Assembly (NCBI RefSeq): GCF_001581005.1
Contig: NZ_LHZV01000063.1
Coordinates: forward strand, 62,001-126,000
Length of the DNA: 64,000 nucleotides
Source of the DNA: Acetobacter orleanensis
Lineage (GTDB): Bacteria > Pseudomonadota > Alphaproteobacteria > Acetobacterales > Acetobacteraceae
Reading direction: 5' to 3'
Part shown: piece after piece, positions 34,892-42,097 of the stretch
Numbering within the stretch: position 1 is the first letter of the stretch
How the letters are laid out: each line of letters begins with the position of its first letter
Program-made: the position numbers and the translations under genes
Notes under the pieces: generated by a model
The model's database searches: none
Told to the model about the DNA's origin: nothing
Seen by the model: the letters and a program-made list of their open reading frames with translations, nothing else

Positions 34892-36916
34892 ATGAGCGAC
34901 CTGTTTTCTCCGCCCCCGCCTTCCCGCAAGCCTGCAGGGAAAACTGCGACCAAAGCGGACACCAGCCCCCAAGCCTATGACGCCAGCGCCATTGAGGTTC
35001 TGGAAGGGCTTGAACCTGTGCGCCGTCGCCCCGGCATGTATATTGGCGGCACGGATGAGGCAGCGTTGCATCACCTCGCCGCCGAGGTGCTGGATAACGC
35101 CATGGACGAAGCCGTGGCTGGCCACGCCTCCGCCATTGATGTGCGGCTGGACCCGGATAATCGCCTGACCATCCGGGACAACGGGCGCGGCATCCCCGTG
35201 GACGCGCATCCGCGTTTTCCGGACCGCTCGGCGCTGGAAGTCATCCTCACCACCCTCCACGCTGGCGGTAAATTCTCCGGCAAGGCCTACGCCACGTCCG
35301 GCGGTCTGCATGGAGTCGGGTCTTCCGTAGTGAACGCCCTGTCCTCCCGCATGGATGTGGAAATTGCGCGAGACCGCGCCATCTGGCGACAGGCCTATGA
35401 GCGCGGCAAACCCGTCACGCCACTGGAAAAAGTAGGCCCCACGCAAAACCGGCGCGGAACGCAAATTACTTTCCAGCCGGACACCCTCATTTTCGGTTCC
35501 CATGTATTTGTGCCGTCCCGGCTGTATAAGCTGTGCCGCTCCAAGGCGTTCCTGTTCCGGGGCGTGACCATTCGCTGGTCATGTGACCCGTCCCTGATCA
35601 AAGCGGGCGATGAAACCCCGACGGAAGCCACGCTGCACTTTCCCGGCGGGCTGGCTGACAGCCTGACGGACGAGCTGGGGGCCTCCGCCCCGTTGCTCAC
35701 CCCGCTCTGGGATGGAGATGCCAGCCTTCCGCCGGCCGCCGATGGCACGGATAATGGCCGGGTGGAATGGGCCGTCGCTTTTCTGGAAAGCGGTACGGCA
35801 GCCCTTGCCTCCTACTGCAACACCATCCCCACCCCGCAGGGCGGCACGCATGAGACGGGATTCCGGAACGCGCTGGTCAAAGGCCTGCGCGCATGGGGGG
35901 AGCAGCGGTCCAATAAAAAAGCCGCGTCTGTTACAGCCGAAGACGTGCTGGGCACGATTGCCGCCAAACTGTCTGTTTTTATCCGTGACCCGCAATTTCA
36001 GGGCCAGACCAAGGAAAAGCTGACCTCCGCCGAAGCCAGCAAACTGGTGGAAACCGCCCTGCGGGACCGGTTTGACCACTGGCTTGCGCAAAACCCGCCT
36101 CAGGCTGATGCCCTGCTCAGTTTTGTGATTGAGCGCGCGGAAGAACGCCTGCGCCGGCGTGAGCAGAAAGACACACCGCGCAAAAGTGCAACGCGCCGCC
36201 TGCGCCTGCCGGGTAAGCTGACAGACTGCACGCGGGAACGGGCGGAAGAGACCGAAATTTTTCTGGTGGAGGGTGACTCCGCCGGTGGCTCCGCCAAGCA
36301 GGCCCGCAATCGTGAGACACAGGCTGTCCTGCCCCTGCGCGGTAAAATCCTGAACGTGGCCAGCGCCACCACGGAAAAACTCCGCGCCAATCAGGAATTG
36401 CGGGATCTGATTGAAGCCCTCGGCTGCGGTTCAGGCGATCGGTTTGATCTGAGCAAGCTACGCTATGGCCGCGTCATCATCATGACCGATGCTGACGTGG
36501 ACGGTGCACATATCGCCTCCCTGCTGATGACGTTTTTCTACAGGGAACTGCCGGAATTGATCCGCAACGGGCATCTCTATCTGGCCCAGCCCCCACTTTA
36601 TCGACTGACGCAGGGCGCACACTCCGTTTATGCAATGGATGATGCTGACCGCGAGCGGAAAATGAAAACGGCTTTCAAGGCGCGTGGCAAAATTGATGTC
36701 TCCCGCTTTAAAGGCTTGGGCGAAATGCCGCCGGGTGACCTGAAAGAAACCACCATGGACCCCAAACGCCGCACATTGTTGCGCGTGGTGGCCCCGCCGG
36801 AAGACCGTCTGGCCACGCGGGAACGGGTGGAAAGTCTGATGGGCCGCAAGCCGGAACTGCGCTTTGCGTTCATTCAGGAACACGCGCAATCTGTTGGCGA
36901 ATTGCTGGATGTATGA
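34892..36916 (+). CDS. parE: DNA topoisomerase IV subunit B
   Basis: A 674-residue type IIA topoisomerase ATPase subunit that decatenates daughter chromosomes with ParC. The N-terminal GHKL ATPase has EVLDNAMDEAVAG and IRDNGRGIPVD, followed by GGLHGVGSSVVNALS. The Toprim part carries LVEGDSAGGSAKQARN and MTDADVDGAHI. The sequence REtQAVLPLRGKILNV and the length of about 670 residues fit ParE rather than GyrB. It stands alone; parC is not in the window. Confidence 0.93.
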   Translation: MSDLFSPPPPSRKPAGKTATKADTSPQAYDASAIEVLEGLEPVRRRPGMYIGGTDEAALHHLAAEVLDNAMDEAVAGHASAIDVRLDPDNRLTIRDNGRGIPVDAHPRFPDRSALEVILTTLHAGGKFSGKAYATSGGLHGVGSSVVNALSSRMDVEIARDRAIWRQAYERGKPVTPLEKVGPTQNRRGTQITFQPDTLIFGSHVFVPSRLYKLCRSKAFLFRGVTIRWSCDPSLIKAGDETPTEATLHFPGGLADSLTDELGASAPLLTPLWDGDASLPPAADGTDNGRVEWAVAFLESGTAALASYCNTIPTPQGGTHETGFRNALVKGLRAWGEQRSNKKAASVTAEDVLGTIAAKLSVFIRDPQFQGQTKEKLTSAEASKLVETALRDRFDHWLAQNPPQADALLSFVIERAEERLRRREQKDTPRKSATRRLRLPGKLTDCTRERAEETEIFLVEGDSAGGSAKQARNRETQAVLPLRGKILNVASATTEKLRANQELRDLIEALGCGSGDRFDLSKLRYGRVIIMTDADVDGAHIASLLMTFFYRELPELIRNGHLYLAQPPLYRLTQGAHSVYAMDDADRERKMKTAFKARGKIDVSRFKGLGEMPPGDLKETTMDPKRRTLLRVVAPPEDRLATRERVESLMGRKPELRFAFIQEHAQSVGELLDV

Positions 36917-36977
36917 TTCAGCCGCCTTTTTCTAACATCACGTTCGGCATGCTCCGGACTTCTGAGCAGGTCTGAGC

Positions 36978-37880
36978 ATGGCGGCTTCCCTTCCCAACAC
37001 CGCCCTCAGGGAGCGTCTGCTGGCGCTCACCCAACTGGTCGGCGGCATAATCTGCCTTCAGTTCGGTTCCTCCATGGCCAAGTCCCTGTTCCCGCTCTTC
37101 GGGGCCGTGGGCATGGTCGGCCTGCGCACGGCGTTTGCCGCGATCGTGCTGGTCCTGTTCTTCCGAAGCTGGCATGTCCTCTCACGCCGCACGATACGGC
37201 TGGTGCTGCCCTACGGCATTGCAATTGCCGGGATGAACCTGTGCTTCTATCTGGCGCTGGAACGCATCCCGCTGGGCATGACGGTCGCCATTGAATTTAC
37301 CGGCCCCCTCTTTCTGGCCTTTATCGGCTCCCGCAGGCTGGCGGATATTGGCTGGGTTGCGTTGACAGTGCTCGGTTTAGCCCTGTTGTTGCGGCCAGAT
37401 ACAGCGGCACTCCCCGATATGCTGGGTGTGGCCTATGCCATTGGCGCAGCCATCTGCTGGGCGCTCTATATTATTTTTGGTAAACGGATGACGGGGAAAC
37501 TCGCCCCCGGCCACGCCTGCGCTCTGGGTCTGCTGTGCAGCGCGGCTATTTTGTTCCTGCCCTGCTTCACCCCGGCCTTCGTGACCGGACTGCATCACCC
37601 GCTTCTGCTAGGGATGGCTGTGCTAGTGGCGTTCTGCTCCTCCGCGCTGCCTTACGCACTGGAAATGCAGGCCATGCACCGGCTCTCCGCGCGAGATCTG
37701 GGTGTGCTGTATAGTCTGGAACCCGTCTGCGCAGCCTGCGCGGGCATCCTGCTGCTGCACGAAACCCTCTCCCCGCTACGCATGGTCGGCATTCTATGCA
37801 TTGTGGTGGCATCTGCTGGAACGGTGCTGACGCCGGGCAAAAAGGGTCCACCGAACGAACTGCCTGAGTTACCCCAGTAA
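36978..37880 (+). CDS. rhtA: EamA/DMT-family transporter, RhtA-like exporter
   Basis: A 300-residue inner-membrane protein with about ten predicted transmembrane helices arranged as two EamA repeats. The segments SSMAKSLFPLFGAVGMVGLR and IEFTGPLFLAFIGSRR resemble the threonine/homoserine exporter RhtA. It probably exports amino acids or related metabolites. The start follows parE by 61 bp with an AGCAGGTCTGAGC leader. The substrate is by family resemblance only. Confidence 0.78.
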   Translation: MAASLPNTALRERLLALTQLVGGIICLQFGSSMAKSLFPLFGAVGMVGLRTAFAAIVLVLFFRSWHVLSRRTIRLVLPYGIAIAGMNLCFYLALERIPLGMTVAIEFTGPLFLAFIGSRRLADIGWVALTVLGLALLLRPDTAALPDMLGVAYAIGAAICWALYIIFGKRMTGKLAPGHACALGLLCSAAILFLPCFTPAFVTGLHHPLLLGMAVLVAFCSSALPYALEMQAMHRLSARDLGVLYSLEPVCAACAGILLLHETLSPLRMVGILCIVVASAGTVLTPGKKGPPNELPELPQ

Positions 37881-38254
37881 AACACCAGCCATCGCCTCAG
37901 AGCGTTCAGGATCGGGGCAATCTGACATCCTTCTTTAAAAAGCTGATCCGAAAGCTCAGAGCCAAGGATTGCAGGCATTTTTATGACTGAACCGCGGGCT
38001 TTACAGCCCCGATGCTGCGGGTGGCATCGCGGAAACCAGACCATGCGGTCAGGCGCAAACGGGCACGCCCCACTGGTCATCCGCAATTTTTGCAATAGTC
38101 TTCCGTAACGCTATTTAAGCGGGGGCACTCATGCGCCACGGCAGGAAACACTACAGCAGTGGCACCTGCGCGTTTCATGACCTCGTGAAACAGAGCGCCC
38201 CGCCCAGTCGCCCGGATTATCAGATGGCCGACACCTCCCAGACGTAGGACCTAG
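37881..38254. other. Gene-poor junction region
   Basis: A 374-bp stretch with no convincing open frame. Codon use and spacing do not look like an intact gene. It borders the methyltransferase/AraC islet, and short stop-interrupted frames are present, which would fit decayed DNA from an old insertion. I could not identify the source or terminal repeats. Confidence 0.35.
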
Positions 38255-38953
38255 TCATCGCGTGAACACGGTGAACTCGTTGCCCCGGCATGCGCTGATC
38301 GGGATCGGTTGCGAGAGATAACCGTTCATGGGATTGCGCACATAGGTCAGATATTCGTTGTCATAGTCAAAGGCATTTTCCCCAAGGATCGGGGTGCCGG
38401 ACTTCAGATGAGGCTCCAATAGCTTCAGCACCGGCAGATAGAGGCTGAACGCGCCATCGAGCAATACCAGATCCACCTCCCCTCCAACATCGGCAAGTGT
38501 TTCCCGTGCATCGCCCACACGGATTTCGACCAGATCGGCCAGCCCCGCCTCTTCCAGATTGGCGCGGGCACGCGCGGCCTTGTCGGGCTCCAGTTCGGTG
38601 CCGATCAGATGGCCACCCCCCATGTCGCGCAGGGCTGCGGCCAGATACAGGGTGGAGACGCCCATCGACGTGCCGAACTCGACGATGCGTGTCGCCTGAC
38701 GTGCCCGTGCGCACTGATAAAGAAAGCGGCCATATGCTGGCTCTACGTTAAGGTAGTTATTGACGTAGCCATGATAGAAACTGCGGACATCGCGACACTC
38801 CTGCTCGCGATGCTCGGCGACGCTCTCAGCCATTAGTTGTTCGAGATTTTCTGCGTTCTCGAACTGCGCCATCAAGGCCCGATCCGCCTGTTCTGCTTCT
38901 TGAAAAACCCGTTGCAAGGTTTGGGCAACGCGTCCCGTGCTCAATGAATCCAT
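38255..38953 (-). CDS. SAM-dependent O-methyltransferase
   Basis: A 232-residue class I methyltransferase resembling the caffeoyl-CoA/catechol O-methyltransferase group. The SAM motif is VEFGTSMGVSTLYLAAAL (about residue 92), followed by GTELEPDKAARARANLEEAG and the acidic VDLVLLDGAFSLYLP (about residue 160). An N-terminal helical region of about 75 residues may cap the active site. The substrate is unknown. It is divergent from an AraC regulator across a 152-bp region with ordered repeats, so it is probably that regulator's target. Confidence 0.85.
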   Translation of the reverse strand: MDSLSTGRVAQTLQRVFQEAEQADRALMAQFENAENLEQLMAESVAEHREQECRDVRSFYHGYVNNYLNVEPAYGRFLYQCARARQATRIVEFGTSMGVSTLYLAAALRDMGGGHLIGTELEPDKAARARANLEEAGLADLVEIRVGDARETLADVGGEVDLVLLDGAFSLYLPVLKLLEPHLKSGTPILGENAFDYDNEYLTYVRNPMNGYLSQPIPISACRGNEFTVFTR

Positions 38954-38978
38954 GATATCGCCTGCTCCGAAAAGGGGG

Positions 38979-39002
38979 GCGGTAACAGAACTCCGTTACC
39001 GC
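38979..39002. promoter_or_regulatory. Dyad operator upstream of methyltransferase
   Basis: Perfect 8-bp arms GCGGTAAC/GTTACCGC with an 8-base spacer, 26 bp upstream of the methyltransferase start. The shape is that of a dimeric repressor operator (TetR-like), distinct from the AraC-type direct repeats farther right. It could also form a hairpin in the methyltransferase leader. Confidence 0.5.
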
Positions 39003-39028
39003 TTCAGGCATGGTAGGGTCGGACAGGT

Positions 39029-39057
39029 TTGACAGCATTGGGCAATATGGCCAGAAT
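39029..39057 (+). promoter_or_regulatory. Putative promoter of AraC-family gene
   Basis: A perfect -35 box TTGACA (39029-39034) is followed after 17 bp by CAGAAT (39052-39057, four of six consensus bases). Transcription would start near 39064, just ahead of the gene start chosen at 39106. Confidence 0.5.
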
Positions 39058-39074
39058 ATATGGAAATATGGCCA
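39044..39074 (+). promoter_or_regulatory. Direct repeats, candidate AraC-type operator
   Basis: AATATGGCCA occurs at 39044-39053 and 39065-39074. The 21-bp period puts both on the same face of the helix, as for AraC-family half-sites. The first copy overlaps the -10 region and the second lies just past the predicted transcription start, a layout fitting autorepression. Confidence 0.55.
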
Positions 39075-39105
39075 ATTCTCTCGGGATGACGATCAGAACC
39101 GCGCC

Positions 39106-39948
39106 ATGCCTCTCTGGAACGAGCACTCACCGTCCTTCGAATGGACCGACCCGGACCTCGTACCGCGCCCAGTGGTGAGCATTGGTGCCACAGGTATCGT
39201 GATGGAAAGCCTTGACCGTCAGGATGCAGATTTCCGCCATCAACCAGCAATAGATTTCCATCGCCACCTCAAGGGTGAACTCCTGTTGGCGCTGCGTGGC
39301 GTGATGACCTGCGAAGTGGAAAACGGCTTCTGGATAGTGCCGCCGCAAAGCGCCATCTGGGTACCGGGGGGCGTCGAGCATAAATTCACAACGACCGGTC
39401 TGCTCGAATGCTATGTCGTCTTTATTGATCCGCATGCGGCCCTGAAGCTCCCGTTGACCTGTTGCTCCCTGTCTACCACGCCGCTACTGCGTGAATTGAT
39501 GGTCCGTTCCGCAAGCCTCCCCATGCTTTACGCCGAGGGCGGCATGGAATCGCACCTGATGACCTTGCTGTTGGATGAAATCGCGCTGCAACAGGTCGGG
39601 AACCTGCATCTGCCGATGCCAACCGATGTTAGGCTACGCAAGATTGTTGACATGATCATGGATGATCCCGCCGACCGCGGCACGATCCAGACATGGGCAC
39701 GGCGCGTGGGCATGAGCGAGCGCACACTGGCACGTCTTCTCGTCCACGAAACCGGCATGAGCTTTGGCCGCTGGCGTCAGCAACTCCATCTGATGCTTGC
39801 GGTCAGGTGGCTGGGTGCAGGTTCCTCAGTTCAACAGGTCTCCGATGCTTTGGGTTATGAAAGCGCCAGTAGCTTCGTGACGATGTTCCGTAAAAATCTG
39901 GGTGCGCCGCCCGGCCGTTACATGGCCGAACGCAAACCTGCTGCCTGA
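39106..39948 (+). CDS. AraC family transcriptional regulator
   Basis: A 280-residue regulator with an N-terminal cupin-type sensing domain (HRHLKGELLLALRGVMTCEV, about residues 46-65, then WVPGGVEHKFTTTG) and a C-terminal double helix-turn-helix DNA-binding domain (about residues 185-275; WARRVGMSERTLARLLVHE and DALGYESASSFVTMFRKNLG). A longer frame starts at 39010, but the extra 32 codons coincide with the promoter and direct repeats, so the start at 39106 is preferred although its ribosome-binding site is weak. Probably controls the divergent methyltransferase and itself. The effector is unknown. Confidence 0.87.
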   Translation: MPLWNEHSPSFEWTDPDLVPRPVVSIGATGIVMESLDRQDADFRHQPAIDFHRHLKGELLLALRGVMTCEVENGFWIVPPQSAIWVPGGVEHKFTTTGLLECYVVFIDPHAALKLPLTCCSLSTTPLLRELMVRSASLPMLYAEGGMESHLMTLLLDEIALQQVGNLHLPMPTDVRLRKIVDMIMDDPADRGTIQTWARRVGMSERTLARLLVHETGMSFGRWRQQLHLMLAVRWLGAGSSVQQVSDALGYESASSFVTMFRKNLGAPPGRYMAERKPAA

Positions 39949-40054
39949 AGCAGCCGTGTGATGCTCTTCTACGCGCACCGCACTTGTTACGTTCACCCCG
40001 TCATGGCCGAAGCAAAAGCGACGACGGACCTATTCTGCTATAAACGTAAAGAAA
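39949..40054. other. Intergenic DNA next to transposase remnant
   Basis: This stretch follows the AraC gene and leads into the transposase remnant. No gene, hairpin or terminal inverted repeat was recognised. Confidence 0.3.
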
Positions 40055-40282
40055 TCAAAGAATAGATGATACGGACATTTTCGATCTGACCCTGATCAGA
40101 TCGCACGGCGGCGGCCCACTGCCCCTACTCCCATCGGAACAAGCCAGAACCTCGGCCATCTCAGGACGCAACAGCGCAAAATCTATAGTCCGGGAAAGCA
40201 TTTCAGACTGGTTACCAAGCCCTCTCTGGCAAGCGAGAGAGTTCAACATCAAAGAAGCCATTTGCTCCTTTCCAGCCACCAT
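40055..40282 (-). pseudogene. IS5-family transposase N-terminal remnant
   Basis: A 75-codon frame whose middle (SRTIDFALLRPEMAEVL then CSDGSRGSGPPP) matches the characteristic N-terminus of IS5-group transposases: a VDF..LRPE..A helix followed by a SDG.KGGRPP turn. The expected LMFKVLILQ segment that should follow is degenerate and the rest of the transposase is missing. It is a decayed fragment, not a working element. Terminal inverted repeats were not found. It marks the edge of the methyltransferase/AraC islet and lies between that islet and nuoM. Confidence 0.55.
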
Positions 40283-40452
40283 TTTCAGATTACGAAGGAC
40301 GGAGTCACAGATAAATGCTCATAGTCAGGAGGCTTTCACCTCCCTCTCTCTGAGCCACAGCGCCCTTTCCACCCCTGCCCTATCCGCTCAGCCTTCTGGC
40401 GGGAACACCGTAATGGGCTGGCGGACGCTCTTATCAGTCCGCCAGTTGCACC
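40283..40452. other. Intergenic DNA downstream of nuoM
   Basis: A 170-bp stretch between the transposase remnant and the nuoM stop. No gene, strong hairpin or promoter was recognised. Confidence 0.3.
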
Positions 40453-41970
40453 TTAACGGGAGGCCAGATGCAGCGTGCCATCGGACAAAGACGCCGTGGC
40501 AGCTGTAGCCCCATGATGCACGGCCTGCATCACCACGGGGTCAAACAGGCGGGTAAAGCTGCCGGGGTGAATACCCATCCAGAGCGTAACAAGCGCCAAT
40601 GGTGCCAGCACTGCAATTTCTCCCATGCTGAGATCACGCAGCAGATGCACCGTGCCCTGCAAGCCGCCAAACAGCACCCGGCGATATAGCGAGAGCATAT
40701 AAACCGCCCCCATAATCATGGTGCCCCCAGCCAGCAGCGCGACCCAGAAAGAGACGTGGATCGCCCCCATCAGCACCAGCAACTCTCCCACAAAAGAGCC
40801 CGTACCGGGCAGGCCAACATTGGCCATGGTGAACAGCATGGTCAGCACCGCCAGCACCGGCATCTGCCGCGCCACGCCGCCAAGGGCTGAAATCTGCTGT
40901 GTTTCTGACCGCACAGCCACGGCGGAGACACAGAAGAATAGTGCTGCAATCACCACACCATGCGAGAGCATCTGGAAAATAGCGCCATCAATCCCTTCCG
41001 CTGTCAGCGTGAACAGGCCAACGGCAATCATGCCCATGTGGGAGAAGGAGGAATAAGCGATGACGCGCTTCATGTCCGTCTGCGCAAACGCCACGAAGGC
41101 AGCATAGAGAATCGCCACAACACCCAGCGCCAGCACATAGGGCGCGAAAAGATGGGCTGCATCCGGGAACATCAGCACCCCAAACCGCAGCAGCCCATAG
41201 GCCCCCGTTTTGGACAGCACGCCGGAGAGCATGGCGGAGGCCGGAGCCGGTGCCTCGGAATACGCATCGGGCAGCCATGCATGCAGCGGAAAGAGCGGTA
41301 GCTTCACGCCAAAGGCCAGCAGGAAGGCCAGAAGCAGCCAGCCTTGCAGGGAGTGGGAAAAACCAGCCTGCATGAGGGACGGAATATCCGTGGTGCCTGC
41401 CTGCTGCCACATCACGATAAGCGCGATGAGCATGAACAGCGAGCCGCCGAACGTGAACAGGAAAAACTGCAAGGAGGCCCACGCCCGTTTGGGGCCACCC
41501 CAGATGCCGATCATCAAACTGGCGGGGATCAGCGTTGCTTCATAAAACACATAAAACAGCAGCAGGTCCTGCGCTGAAAACAGGCCAAACAATGCTGTTT
41601 CAAGCAGCAGCATGGCAGCAACAAACTCACGCCCCTGCGTGCGGATGCTCCGAGCACCCGTTGCCATGGCCAGTGGTGTGAGAAACGCTGTCAGCAGAAT
41701 AAAGACCAGCGAGATGCCATCCACCCCGGTATGGTACGAAATCCCGGCGTCCGACACCCAGCCCAGCCGGGTTTCAAACTGGAGGCCCGGCGTTGCGGGA
41801 TTAAAGCCGCACCACAGCGCAACGCTCAGAGCCAGCACGGCCAGACTTGTGCCTATGCCTATACGGCGGGCTAAAATATCCTGCGCCGCTCCTCCTCGGC
41901 AAAACAGCCACGCTACCAGCGCACCGGCGAGAGGAAGATAGGTTATCAGAGACAACAGAGCATGAGGCAC
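40453..41970 (-). CDS. nuoM: NADH-quinone oxidoreductase subunit M (orphan)
   Basis: A 505-residue polytopic membrane subunit of complex I, homologous to Mrp-type antiporters and thought to pump protons. About 14 helices are visible. The functional glutamate of helix 5 is in FYVFYEATLIPASLMIG and the lysine of helix 7 in FGVKLPLFPLHAWLPDAY; the helix 8-10 segment with FVAFAQTDMKRVIAYSSFSHMG is intact. It normally sits between nuoL and nuoN, but here neighbours are mutL on one side and a transposase remnant on the other. The protein looks complete, so it is probably still under selection. Confidence 0.93.
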   Translation of the reverse strand: MPHALLSLITYLPLAGALVAWLFCRGGAAQDILARRIGIGTSLAVLALSVALWCGFNPATPGLQFETRLGWVSDAGISYHTGVDGISLVFILLTAFLTPLAMATGARSIRTQGREFVAAMLLLETALFGLFSAQDLLLFYVFYEATLIPASLMIGIWGGPKRAWASLQFFLFTFGGSLFMLIALIVMWQQAGTTDIPSLMQAGFSHSLQGWLLLAFLLAFGVKLPLFPLHAWLPDAYSEAPAPASAMLSGVLSKTGAYGLLRFGVLMFPDAAHLFAPYVLALGVVAILYAAFVAFAQTDMKRVIAYSSFSHMGMIAVGLFTLTAEGIDGAIFQMLSHGVVIAALFFCVSAVAVRSETQQISALGGVARQMPVLAVLTMLFTMANVGLPGTGSFVGELLVLMGAIHVSFWVALLAGGTMIMGAVYMLSLYRRVLFGGLQGTVHLLRDLSMGEIAVLAPLALVTLWMGIHPGSFTRLFDPVVMQAVHHGATAATASLSDGTLHLASR

Positions 41971-42097
41971 GGTGTTTTTACCATCCGGATTGCATGACTT
42001 CGCCCGGACTCTGCCCCCTTTTAAAAAGAGAAACCAGAGAAGTTCTGTTCACGTTCAGCAGAGCAGACACGCACGTGCCATGAAAACCGGCACTTTC

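Noticed and set aside
37881-38254. Transposase gene remnant at the left side of the islet
   Set aside because: Translated all frames by eye and found no convincing transposase motif; recorded only as a gene-poor junction.
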